The notes beneath the pieces are model-generated. The model saw only the letters and a program-made list of their open reading frames with translations, had not been told where the DNA came from and did no database searches. A DNA stretch of 64,000 nt from Streptomyces sp. B93 (lineage in GTDB: Bacteria; Actinomycetota; Actinomycetes; Streptomycetales; Streptomycetaceae): positions 62,001 through 126,000 of the forward strand of contig NZ_JAGPXL010000007.1 of NCBI RefSeq assembly GCF_018070565.1. The letters run 5' to 3'. Shown in pieces: positions 33,601-42,900 of this stretch (positions within the stretch are counted from its first letter, which is position 1; each line of letters opens with the position of its first letter). A program made the translations under genes and the position numbers.

Positions 33601-35178
33601 ATGACCAGCGAAACCCCGCCCCCGGCCGGCCGACGGGAGTGGACCGGGCTAGCCGTCCTGGCCCTGCCAACGCTGCTGATCTCCATGGACATGACCGTCC
33701 TGTACCTGGCCGTACCGCACCTGAGTACCGAACTGGAGCCGACCTCCACCGAACTGCTGTGGATCATGGACATCTACGGCTTCCTGATCGCCGGGGCACT
33801 GGTCCCGGCCGGGGCGCTCGGTGACCGGATCGGGCGCAAGCGCATCCTGCTGATCGGCGCGGGGCTCTTCGGGGTCGCCTCGGTGATCGCCGCCTACGCC
33901 GGCAGCCCGCTGACGCTCATCGCCTCCCGCGCACTGCTCGGCCTGGCCGGTGCCACCCTGATGCCCTCCGCGCTGTCACTGGTCCGGGTGATGTTCCAGC
34001 GGACGGGCGAACGCAGCTTCGCGGTGGCCGTCGTCATGACGAGCTTCTCGGTCGGCGCGACCGCCGGGCCGCTGCTCGGCGGCGCGCTCCTCGAGCACTT
34101 CTGGTGGGGGTCGGTCTTCCTGGTGGGCGTGCCGGTGATGCTGCTGCTGCTCGCCGTCGGCCCGGTGCTCCTGCCCGAGTACCGCGACCCGAAGGGCGGG
34201 CGCCTCGACCTGCCCAGCGCCGCGCTGGCCCTCGCCGCGGTCCTCGGCGTCGTCTACGCGGTCAAGCACGTCAGCTCCTCCGGACCGGACGTCGCCTTCA
34301 CGCTCACCCTCATGGGCGGACTGGCCCTCGGTGTGCTCTTCGTCCGCCGCCAGGGACGCCTGGACGACCCTCTGCTCGACCTGTCGCTGCTGCGCGACCG
34401 CGTCATCAACACCTCGCTGGGCACCTACCTGCTGGGCCTGCTGGCCATGGGCGGAACCCAGCTCTTCATCGCCCTCTACCTGCAAGAGGTGCTCGACCTG
34501 ACGCCGTTCGTGGCCGGTGCCTGGATGGTGCCCGCCTCGGTGGGCACCATCATCGGCTCGCTGCTCGCACCCCTGCTGGTGCGGCGGCTGCGCCCGGCGA
34601 CGGTCATCACGGGCAGCATGCTGCTGGCGGCGCTGGGCTTCGCCATGCTCTCCCAGGTCGGCGCGGACGACCTGGCGTTGCTCATCACCAGCTACGTGAT
34701 CGTGGCGCTGGGCCTGAGCCCCATGATCGCCCTCTGTACGGACCTGGTCATCAGCAAGGCCCCGGCCGAGCGGGCCGGAGCGACCTCCGCCCTGTCTGAG
34801 ACAAGCGGCGAGCTGGGCGTGGCCCTGGGCGTGGCGCTGCTCGGCACCCTGGGCACCGCCGTCTACCGGGGGGAACTGACGGACCGGATGCCCGAGGGTA
34901 TGCCGGAGGCGACCTCGGACGCCGCTCGGGACGCCCTCGGGGGCGCCAAGGAGGCCGCAGCCGACCTGCCAGAGAGACTGGCCCAGCCGCTGGTCGCCGC
35001 CGCCCGTGAGGCGTTCGCCCACGGGCTCGGCGTCGCCGCGGCCACGGCCGCCGTCATTGCCGTCGCCGCCGCCGTGCTGACCGCGACCCGGCTGCGCCAC
35101 CTGCCGTCCAGCGCGCGGGCCGGGGCCGAGCAGTCCACGGTGGCCGAGCCGACGCCGCAGACCGTGGACAAGGGCTGA
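33601..35178 (+). CDS. MFS drug exporter, DHA2 type (14 TM)
   Basis: The 525-residue protein is preceded by an AGAGGAAA site. It has about 14 hydrophobic helices, an N-terminal motif with LLISMDMTVLYLAVPHL, the loop motif GDRIGRKRILLIGA and the motif C-like GATAGPLLGGALLEHFWW. These mark the DHA2 group (SmvA/QacA-like) that exports cationic or amphipathic drugs with protons. The C-terminal region between helices 13 and 14 carries a long Ala/Glu loop. No TetR gene lies next to it. It may export a product of the preceding cluster, but nothing in the sequence proves that. Confidence 0.9.
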   Translation: MTSETPPPAGRREWTGLAVLALPTLLISMDMTVLYLAVPHLSTELEPTSTELLWIMDIYGFLIAGALVPAGALGDRIGRKRILLIGAGLFGVASVIAAYAGSPLTLIASRALLGLAGATLMPSALSLVRVMFQRTGERSFAVAVVMTSFSVGATAGPLLGGALLEHFWWGSVFLVGVPVMLLLLAVGPVLLPEYRDPKGGRLDLPSAALALAAVLGVVYAVKHVSSSGPDVAFTLTLMGGLALGVLFVRRQGRLDDPLLDLSLLRDRVINTSLGTYLLGLLAMGGTQLFIALYLQEVLDLTPFVAGAWMVPASVGTIIGSLLAPLLVRRLRPATVITGSMLLAALGFAMLSQVGADDLALLITSYVIVALGLSPMIALCTDLVISKAPAERAGATSALSETSGELGVALGVALLGTLGTAVYRGELTDRMPEGMPEATSDAARDALGGAKEAAADLPERLAQPLVAAAREAFAHGLGVAAATAAVIAVAAAVLTATRLRHLPSSARAGAEQSTVAEPTPQTVDKG

Positions 35179-35206
35179 CCCACCGCCGTACCCCAAGGTG
35201 TCGCGG

Positions 35207-35425
35207 CCATCAGCGCCTGCGTGCGCTCCAGCGCCTGAGCCCGGACGCCTGCGGAGGAGGGACGGTCCGGCCGGTGATGCACGAACCGGCCCAGGCGCGC
35301 GCACAGCCCCTCATACACCTGCGTGTGCAGGATGAGCGAGTGCCAGCCCTTGTCGACGGCGCGGGACGCCGCATGCCCGTCCCCTCGGGCACGGCACAGG
35401 CGGCGACGAACTTCAACGCCTCCAC
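35207..35425 (-). pseudogene. Remnant of a glycine-rich-domain protein
   Basis: Minus-strand pieces EALKFVAACAV (from 35425) and, in another frame from 35360, AVDKGWHSLILHTQVYEGLCARLGRFVHH match the conserved N-terminal part of Streptomyces glycine-rich domain proteins, where they are contiguous. A frameshift near 35350-35360 separates them and the rest of the gene is gone. Confidence 0.55.
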
Positions 35426-35546
35426 GACGCCCCGCTCGCCTTGTGGGTCCAGCCCCTCGGGGAGCGCGGAGTGCGAGGGCGGCCCGGCCCCGTGCTGCGA
35501 CTACTGCGGCCCCAGCAAGTGACGTCCCACCGGCCGCTGTGAAGCT

Positions 35547-35592
35547 GCCCGCCCCAGGTCCGGTCCCTGGACAGGTCGAGCCTGGGGCGGGC
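35547..35592. repeat. 12-bp inverted repeat
   Basis: Positions 35547-35558 and 35581-35592 are perfect inverted copies separated by 22 bases. It could serve as a late terminator for the MFS gene ending at 35178, although several gene remnants lie between. Confidence 0.45.
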
Positions 35593-35696
35593 CCCAACTC
35601 CCGCCTCCTCGACAGGTAGCCGCACCATCGGCTGCCACTGGAGCCGGTCGCCGGGGCGGAGGGTGCCCGCCATTCCCCAGCGGCCGGGGCGACAGT

Positions 35697-35807
35697 CCCG
35701 CCACTTGCGTCTGCCGGCAGTTGGTTGATCCGTATGCCGGTCTGCTGACGCGCCAGCGCGTCAGCCTTCAACTCGGCCCACTCTTCCTCAAGGGACAACC
35801 CGCTCCC
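35697..35807 (-). pseudogene. Remnant of an ESX-associated-like Streptomyces protein
   Basis: The minus strand reads GLSLEEEWAELKADALARQ followed by TGIRINQLP, which matches the start of a family of Streptomyces hypothetical proteins usually found beside WXG100/ESX genes. Only about 37 codons remain; the start codon has been replaced by the IS5-type element on the right and the body is missing on the left. Confidence 0.5.
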
Positions 35808-35811
35808 CCTC

Positions 35812-36635
35812 CAGTCCGCCCCACCTGTCTGGCCTCGGCGGCGGTTGATCGACGGCATACGGTTCCGGGTCCGGACCGGTGTGCCGTGGCGGGACGTCCC
35901 TGTCGCGTACGGACCGTGGAGCCGGGTCTACGACCTGTTTCGCCGGTGGCAGCGGAACGGCATCTGGCAGCGGATCCTCACCCGGCTCCAGTCCCCTGGC
36001 CGACGCGAAGGGTGCGATCACCTGGGACTTGAGCGTCGACTCCACGGTCTGCCGTGCCCATCAGCATGCGGCCGGGGCCCGCAAGCAGGGCGACCTGCAG
36101 AAGGAACCGCCGGGAGGCATCTTCACCGAGCCCTGTGATCACGGGCTGGGAAGATCGCGCGGCGGGTTCACTACCAAGCTCCACCTGGCAGTTGAGCAGG
36201 GCCAGAAGCCCATGTCGATCGTGGTGACGGCAGGACAGCGCGGAGACTCACCGCAGTTCGAGCCCGTACTGGAGAAGGTCCGCGTGCCCCGTATCGGGCA
36301 GGGACGGCCACGCGTACGCCCTGCTCGGGTGCGGGCTGACAAGGCGTACGCCTCCCGCGAGAATCGCACCTATCTGCGCCGCCGCGGGATCCACCGCACC
36401 ATCCCGGACAAGGCCGACCATGCGCGCGACCGCCAAAAGCTCGGCTCCCGCGGCGGCCGGCCGCCGCATTTCGACCCGGCCGACTACCGCGAGCGCCACG
36501 CGGTCGAGTGCGGGATCAACCGCCTCGAGAGGCACCGTGCGGTCGCCACGCGATACGACAAGCTTGCCGTCCGCTATGAGGCGACCATGCTGATCGCAGC
36601 TCTCAACGAATGGCTCTGAACGGAGGGGTTTTCCC
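35812..36635 (+). mobile_element. IS5-family element with frameshifted transposase
   Basis: The transposase starts within [24 protein letters not shown] (TTG at 35845 or upstream), and continues after a frame change near 35993-35996 as [17 protein letters not shown], ending at 36619 with [21 protein letters not shown]-type acids are visible: D in [13 protein letters not shown] in [13 protein letters not shown] in [23 protein letters not shown]. The first 20 or so residues usual for the family are missing and the left terminal repeat cannot be found because conserved coding of the neighbouring remnant reaches to about 35807. The +1 frame change coincides with a run of four C, so an extra base is more likely than programmed frameshifting. 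It is probably inactive. Confidence 0.75.
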
Positions 36636-36643
36636 GTCCTCGT

Positions 36644-36882
36644 TCACCAGTCCCGGCCGACGGTCAGCACCTCCGCATCCGCGTCCGTGAACCCGTATGC
36701 CGACGCGACGAAGCAGAACTCGTCGCACCTCCGTCGCAGCCTGGGTGAGCCCATACAGGGTTTCCAGATCTGACGGTTGCCCGGCCTCAATGCGCTCGCA
36801 CAGCCGCAGCAAGATCGTACGGGTCGTCGTACATCGACCGCAGGAACGCGTGTTTTGCTACCTGCTGGTTTGTGATCGACAT
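36644..36882 (-). pseudogene. DUF5713-family gene remnant
   Basis: From the ATG at 36882 the minus strand reads MSITNQQVAKHAFLRSMYDDPY, then jumps by deletion and frameshift to LLRLCERIEAGQPSDLETLYGLTQAATE, and in a third frame to EFCFVASAYGF with a stop at 36644. These pieces match DUF5713 proteins in order, but about 35 codons are missing. The IS5-type element ends just downstream. Confidence 0.6.
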
Positions 36883-37045
36883 GGCGCTTTCCTGCCTCCG
36901 CGATGAGCTGACGCGCCGATCATGCACAGCACCACTGACAACGACGCCACCCATGCAGGGCAGACCCCACGCGACCAGACTTTCGCAACACCCCTAGGTG
37001 CACTCACTCGTGCCTGTTGGTCTGCTTGCGTGCGACCGGTCCGTG

Positions 37046-37678
37046 TCAGTTCCCGGCCAGGGCGAGTCCGGCTTCGCGTGCCTGCCCCTGGGCGGCGGCG
37101 TACTGCTGATCGGCCAGGTCTCGCAACTCCTCCATGCCGGGCGTGGAGGCGGCCAGCGTCAGCTCGCGCTTGACCAGGGTCAAGTCTGCCTGCCATACGT
37201 CGCCGACGATGCGCTCAAGGTAGGAGGTGGAGTGGTCCCAGCCCTCACGGGGCGTACCGGGGCTGTAGCCGCCGCCGATGGTGGTGATCAGCACGGTGGG
37301 CTTGCCTTTGAGCACCGGATCGGTCGGGCCAGCTCCAGCGATCACCAGGTCGACCCAGGCCTTGAAGTGCTGGGAGACACCGAAGTTGTACAGCGGCACC
37401 GCGAGAATCACCGCGTCGGCACCGCGCAGTTCCTCCACCAGGGTCGCCGCCAGTGCCGCTGCATCGCGCTGGGCCTGGGTGCGGTCGGCCTCGGGGGTGA
37501 AGGTGGCCGTGGTCGCCAGCGCCCAGGCATCGGCGGGCAGTGGATCAGCGCCTATGTGGCGCCGCGTCACCGTGGCATCGGGGTGGGCGGCGCTCCACTC
37601 GGCTTCGGCCAGGGAAGCCAGCTCGGCGCTGGCGGAAGCGGCCGGGATGATACTCGCATCCAGTCGGAACAGGTTCAT
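37046..37678 (-). CDS. azoR: FMN-dependent NADH-azoreductase
   Basis: The 210-residue flavodoxin-fold protein has the FMN phosphate loop near the N-terminus (MNLFRLDASIIPAASASAELA), the conserved AVPLYNFGVSQHFKAWVDLVI and the isoalloxazine loop ITTIGGGYSPGTPREGWDH, all standard for AzoR/AcpD. It reduces azo dyes and quinones with two electrons from NADH, protecting against quinone stress. It is divergent from a TetR gene with a strong palindrome between them, the typical layout of a quinone- or thiol-responsive pair. Confidence 0.92.
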   Translation of the reverse strand: MNLFRLDASIIPAASASAELASLAEAEWSAAHPDATVTRRHIGADPLPADAWALATTATFTPEADRTQAQRDAAALAATLVEELRGADAVILAVPLYNFGVSQHFKAWVDLVIAGAGPTDPVLKGKPTVLITTIGGGYSPGTPREGWDHSTSYLERIVGDVWQADLTLVKRELTLAASTPGMEELRDLADQQYAAAQGQAREAGLALAGN

Positions 37679-37752
37679 GGCAGGACTCCTCGAAAGCCGT
37701 ACGGTGCATGCGTAGCGACAGGCGGGCGCCGCAGGCCGGGCACCCCGCCCAT

Positions 37753-37776
37753 CTAAGCGGACTGTACCCCGCTTAG
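37753..37776. promoter_or_regulatory. TetR operator palindrome between azoR and tetR
   Basis: CTAAGCGG (37753-37760) and CCGCTTAG (37769-37776) form a perfect eight-base inverted repeat around an eight-base centre. The site lies 24 bases upstream of the TetR GTG and 75 bases from the azoR start, where it can repress both genes. Confidence 0.8.
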
Positions 37777-37799
37777 CACTGGAGCGGTAGGTTGGTCAG

Positions 37800-38435
37800 G
37801 TGAATGGATCTCTCATCCCCCTTGGGAAACCGCGCCCTGAACGCGCGGACGCGGTGCGCAACCGTGAGCTACTGCTGGCGACTGTCCGGGAGATGCTGGC
37901 TGACGGGGGCATCGGGAGCGTCACTATGGACGCACTGGCAGAACGGGCCCGACTGGGCAAGGGCACTGTCTTTCGACGCTTCGGCACACGCGCCGGGATC
38001 TTCCGCGCCCTCCTCGACGCCGACGAGCGCATCTTTCAGGAACAGGTGCTGTGCGGCCCGCCCCCGCTGGGACCGGGAGCATCGGCACTCGATCGCATGG
38101 TGGCGTACGGGCAGGCCCGCATCACCTTCCTGCTGGACCACCACAGCATTGCCCGCGCCGCCCTCGACCGCAATCAGCCCATCCCGGCCGGCGAGGCGAG
38201 CATCACCCGGGTTCACCTGCGTATGCTGCTCGGCCAAGCCGGGCTGGACCTGCCGGACCTGGACAGTCTGGCCATCCAGCTGACCGGCGCGCTGGAAGGC
38301 CCGCTGCTGCTGTATCTGGCCCTGCCCGAACCCGATACGCCCCCCTCACCGGCCGCAGGCCGCCCGCTCGCGGACAGTTGGAGCATCCTGATTCACCGTC
38401 TGCTGGACACAGCACCCGACAGCACAGCCAGCTGA
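37800..38435 (+). CDS. TetR/AcrR-family regulator of azoR
   Basis: From the GTG at 37800 the product has 211 residues. The N-terminal TetR helix-turn-helix reads NRELLLATVREML, then VTMDALAERARLGKGTVFRRFGTRAGIFRALL. The C-terminal two thirds form the ligand and dimer domain. The gene is divergent from azoR and sits beside the palindrome at 37753-37776, so it most likely represses azoR and itself and responds to a quinone or azo compound. The ligand is not deducible. Confidence 0.88.
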   Translation: MNGSLIPLGKPRPERADAVRNRELLLATVREMLADGGIGSVTMDALAERARLGKGTVFRRFGTRAGIFRALLDADERIFQEQVLCGPPPLGPGASALDRMVAYGQARITFLLDHHSIARAALDRNQPIPAGEASITRVHLRMLLGQAGLDLPDLDSLAIQLTGALEGPLLLYLALPEPDTPPSPAAGRPLADSWSILIHRLLDTAPDSTAS

Positions 38436-38548
38436 TCCTCCAGGCAGGCCGCTCGGCACCTGCGGCAGTTGCCCTCACGACCCCTCTCGTCGATCGCCCG
38501 CGTCGACCCTTGGGTTGCCGCGTGCGGGCTGCGGTATCAGGCTCGCGG

Positions 38549-38605
38549 CGGCACTGCCGGTGTGCTGGATTGCCAGTCATCGCATCCAGCACACCGGCAG
38601 TGCCG
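38549..38605. repeat. Perfect 22-bp inverted repeat (hairpin)
   Basis: Positions 38549-38570 and 38584-38605 are perfect inverted copies with a 13-base loop and no tract of U on either side. It lies between the convergent TetR gene and HxlR-like remnant, where a bidirectional terminator would be expected, but the stem is unusually long and may be a mobile-element relic. Confidence 0.85.
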
Positions 38606-38699
38606 TCTCCTGCCCGGCCTCAGCGGTATGCTGCGCCGCCGCGCTGCGGAAGCCCTGGCAGGGCCGTTTCCTCGCGCCGGCCACCGGCATGACACCTCG

Positions 38700-39110
38700 T
38701 CACTGCTCGGCGCCAGGCCCGACAGCAGCGTCATACCCCTCACGGTCGCGGCGGACGACGCCGTGCAGGTTGCGCCCGCGCTCAGTCAGCGCGTACTCGA
38801 CGGTGCGGCTGATCAGGCCGTCACGCTCGAGGCGGCGCACCGTGGTGCTCAGCATCCGTTGGGTGATGCCGTCGGCCACCCGTCGCAGCGCGTTGAACCG
38901 GAGCGGACCGTCGTCGAGTCGACAGATGACGGTCACCGACCACTTGTCGCCGATGCGGTCGATCAACGTCGACACCCACTGAGCGGATCGTGGTGATCGC
39001 CGCACAGGCGAGGGGTTCGCCGACCTCCCTGAGGGGCAGTTCGGCGTGCTATCCGCCAGGTCCCATGCGAGATCGGCTTCCTGCACCGGGACCGAGTCTG
39101 GAACAGACAA
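38700..39110 (-). pseudogene. HxlR-family regulator, degraded
   Basis: The minus strand encodes a recognisable HxlR winged helix (IDRIGDKWSVTVICRLDDGPLRFNALRR, ITQRMLSTTVRRLERDGLI). The wing segment that normally follows SRTV (about eight codons with the PT-PPRV motif) is deleted in frame, so SRTV runs directly into EYALTERG. After LHGVV the normal helix is replaced by an out-of-frame tail, and the first 40 residues do not resemble a normal N-terminus. The deletion removes the DNA-contacting hairpin, so function is doubtful. Confidence 0.6.
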
Positions 39111-39111
39111 A

Positions 39112-39327
39112 GTGCGCGACGGCTACCTTCACACCGGCGACATCGTGGCGGTCGAAGCTCAAGGTTGCGTGACCAAACTCCAACGGCGAAGAGATTCCGG
39201 GATCGTTTTCGTGGCTGACCCGGTCGCTCCGCACAAGAAGGTACGGGCGGTGGCGTTCGTCGACACCGTACCCAAGTCGCCATCCGGCGAGATTCTCCGC
39301 CTCGTCCTCGAAGCGGAGCACGCGTAG
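39112..39327 (+). pseudogene. Remnant of an acyl-CoA ligase (AMP-binding) C-terminus
   Basis: The plus strand reads RDGYLHTGDIV, then after a short unrelated piece FVADPVAPHKKVRAVAFVDTVPKSPSGEILR. Both are hallmark segments of 4-coumarate-CoA-ligase-like enzymes; between them about 55 codons are missing, and the 400-residue N-terminal domain is absent. The catalytic Lys of the usual SGKIL motif is Glu here (SGEIL), in line with decay. Confidence 0.65.
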
Positions 39328-39973
39328 CACAAAGCAGCAGCACCCGCAGTTCGTAAGTGCGAAGTCCCCAGGTCAGCGGAGTGGGAGCTGTGTACGACCG
39401 GGGATTCTCCCCCGCTCGTGGGCCATCGAGCGATGCAGAGACGGGCACAACCGCCTGGCAGAGACCACGTGATCACCATCTCCATGGGCTATGGCCAGCG
39501 GTTTCACAGCAACCGCCGCGACGTGGTTCATGCGGCACCTCGGTCCCGTGCTGCACGTCGACCGTGGGGATCGGTTCCGTTTCCCTCTACTCCACGTGAC
39601 GGCCGGCCTCGGTGGCAGGGGTCGTCCGGCCCTGCTTCGGGTCCGGACGGCAGGTGGCGGTACCCCGCTCCCTCACTTTCGGCTGTGCCGTCACATCCGC
39701 AATCGGCGGGCGGTGGGCGGTGCCTCCGCCCTGGCCTTCGTACGCTTGGGTCCACGGCATTTCTGTCCCCTCCCTCCGGTCGGCCCTGGTGTTCACCCGC
39801 GCAACCGGCCTGCGCTGCCTGCCCCGTTGCCCCATGGCCGCCACCTGTCGATTCACGCCCCAGGGGTTGACACACGCCCCCGCACGGCACAGCCTTTGGC
39901 AACGTTGTCATACCTACTGCGGCAGGGGACGTACGGAGTCGGTCCGGCGTGCGCCGCATGGTGATGGGAAATC
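39328..39973 (+). other. Intergenic region without recognisable gene
   Basis: About 645 bases between the ligase remnant and the GH2 gene. Several open frames exist on both strands, but none has normal Streptomyces codon bias or resembles a family I know. Its right part should contain the GH2 promoter; I cannot identify a clear -35/-10 pair. Confidence 0.5.
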
Positions 39974-42900
39974 ATGCTCATGGCAGATCAGTCGGGTTCG
40001 TCGCGCCACCCGTCGCGGCGGACCATCGTCACCACGGGTACCACCCTCCTCGCCGGATTCGGCGTCGGTGCGGTGCTCCCCGTGTCGACCGCCGTCGCCG
40101 CCCCCACCGGCGCCCCGGTCACTTCCCCGGCCGGCCCTGGTGAGCTGGCGCTCAACCGGCCCGTCTCGGTCTCCTCGACCGCCTACGCCGCCACCCCGGG
40201 CTCCTTCGTCGTCGACCGTCTCTCCTCCCCCGGCGTCCGGGGCAGCGGCTGGCGTGCCGGGGACGGCGACCCGCAGTGGATATCCGTCGACCTCCAGGCC
40301 ACCTGTGAGGTCACCCAGGTCCGCCTGACGTTCGAGGCCGACGCCTCGGACCCGGTGTACACGCCGCCCACCAGCGGCAACGTGCACAGCGGCACCACCG
40401 GCAAGGAGATCCAGTCGAGCTACTCGCTGGTCTTCGCCGTCGAGACCTCGCTCGACGGCAAGTCGTGGGACACCGCCTACCGCACGACCGCGGGCACCGG
40501 CGGCGTCGTCGACATCCAGCTGCCCCGCCCGACGGCGGCGCGCTGGGTGCGCATGACCTCCCAGAAGCGCTCCAGCCCGCTGCCGCTCGGGCTCAACGCG
40601 TTCGAGGTGTACGGCAGCACCGCCGGTGACCGTCCCGCGGCGACGGGCTGGACCGACTGGGGCACCCGGCACGGCCGGACCCCCGGACTGAAGGTCGCCG
40701 GCGACGGGACCGTGCCCGTGGAGTCGGGCTGGCGGCTCACCCTGGACGACTGGGCGGAGGGGGACGGCGCCGCCCTGTCTCGGCCGTCCGTCGACACCGG
40801 CGGCTGGCTGCCCGCCACCGTGCCCGGCACGGTCCTCGGCTCGCTCGTGGCGCAGGAGAAGCTGCCCGACCCGGTGGCGGGCCTGAACAACCTGCGCATC
40901 CCGGAGGCGCTGTCACGGCACTCCTGGTGGTACAAGCGGGACTTCGAGCTGCCGCGCGGTCTGCGCACCGGCGCCGGGCGCCGCGTCTGGCTGGAGTTCG
41001 ACGGCGTCAACCACCAGGCCGACGTCTGGCTCAACGGCAGCCGGGTCGGCGGCCTGACGTACCCGTTCGCCCGTGCCGCGTTCGACGTCACCCGGCAGCT
41101 CGACGCGGGCGGCGAGAACGCGCTCGCCGTGCGGATCACACCGATCCCGGTGCCCGGCAGCCCCGGCGACAAGGGTCCGCTGGGCGAGGCCTGGGTGGAC
41201 GCCGGGGCGCAGCAGATGAACCTCAACTCGCCCACGTACCTGGCCGCCTCGGGCTGGGACTGGATGCCCGCGGTGCGCGACCGCGCGGCGGGCATCTGGA
41301 ACCACGTCCGGCTGCGGTCGACGGGGCACGTCGTCATCGGCGACCCGCGCGTGGACACCGTGCTGCCCGCGCTGCCGGACGTGTCCGTGGCCGAGCTGAC
41401 CGTGGTCGTCCCCGTGCGCAACGCCGACGGCACCGACCACCGGGCGACGGTGACGGCGGCCTTCGGCGGGGTGAAGGTGTCCAGGGCCGTCACCGTGAAG
41501 GCCGGGGAGAGCCTCGACGTCGTCTTCGCCCCGGACGCCTTCCGGCAGCTGCGGCTGCGCGACCCCGAGCTGTGGTGGCCGAACGGCCTGGGCGAGCCCG
41601 CGCTGCACGAGCTGACGCTGACCGCGTGGGTGGACGGCCAGGAGAGCGACCGCCGCACCACCCGGTTCGGCATCCGACAGTTCGGCTACGAGTACGACAC
41701 CCCGCTGCCGTTCACCGCGTCCGGCGACGCCTACACGCAGACCGTGGCCTTCGACCGCCGGCAGGCCCGGCACGTCCGCGTCCGCTGTCTGACCCGGGCC
41801 ACCTCCTGGGGCAGCTCCCTGTGGACGCTCTCCGTCGCGGACAGCACCCGGCCGGGCGTCGACCTGGCGCTGCACGCGCCCGCCGAGGCCTCCAGCACCG
41901 ACCAGGACGACCACGGCGCCGCCAACGCCACCGACGGCGACCCGGGCACCCGCTGGGCCTCGGCCTTCGAGGACGACCAGTGGATCCGCGTCGACCTCGG
42001 CTCCGTCCAGTCCTTCGACCGGGTCGACCTGACCTGGGAGCGGGCGTACGCGAAGACCTTCGTCGTCCAGGTGTCCGCGGACGGCTCGGAGTGGACCGAT
42101 GTGAAGGCGGTGGACAACGGGGCGGTGCCGCTGCCGTTCACCAACGGCAACGCCAGCCTCCAGGTCGAGGACTTCGACCGGCGGACCGCCCGTTACGTCC
42201 GTCTCAGCTGCGGCCTGCGCAACACCAGTTGGGGCAACTCGCTCTGGTCGCTCGGTGTCGTCGACAGCGCCGACCCCGGCACCGACCTGGCGCTGCGCCG
42301 GCCGGTGACCGCCTCCACCGAGGAGTCCGACCACCCCGCGTCGCACGCCACCGACGGCGACCCCGGCACCCGCTGGTCCTCGGCCTACGAGGACCACCAG
42401 TGGATCCGCGTCGACCTGGGCGCCGCCCGCTCGTTCGACCGTGTCATCGTCGTCTGGGAGACCGCGTACCCGAAGTCGTACGTCATCCAGGTGTCCGACG
42501 ACGGTGAGAGCTGGACCGACGTCAAGTCCGTGTCGAACACGCCGGACCCGCTGAAGATCAGCGTCAACGGCGTACGGGTGCTGGCGCGCGGCGGCAACTG
42601 GGGCTGGGACGAACTGCTGCGCCGGATGCCCGCCGAGCGCATGGACGCGGCCGTGCGCATGCACCGCGACATGAACTTCACCATGATCCGCAACTGGGTC
42701 GGCAGCAGCGACCGGGAGGAGTTCTTCGCCGCCTGCGACCGGCACGGCATCCTGGTGTGGAACGACTTCCCCAACGCCTGGGGCATGGACCCGCCGGACC
42801 GGGAGGCGTTCGTCGCGATCGCCCGGGACACCGTGCTGCGCTACCGCATCCACCCGAGCGTGGTGGTCTGGTGCGGCGCGAACGAGGGCGATCCCCCGGC

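Noticed and set aside
35792..35801. GGGACAACCC as left terminal repeat of the IS5-type element, similar to 36622-36635
   Set aside because: On the minus strand this stretch codes the conserved GLSL of the ESX-like relic, so the similarity is probably chance.
36858..37196. Minus-strand frame of 112 residues between the DUF5713 relic and azoR
   Set aside because: Its left half overlaps the azoR 3' end in another frame and has no family resemblance.
39418..39973. Group II intron or small gene in the region before the GH2 gene
   Set aside because: I could not find reverse-transcriptase motifs, intron domain V features or a plausible protein.
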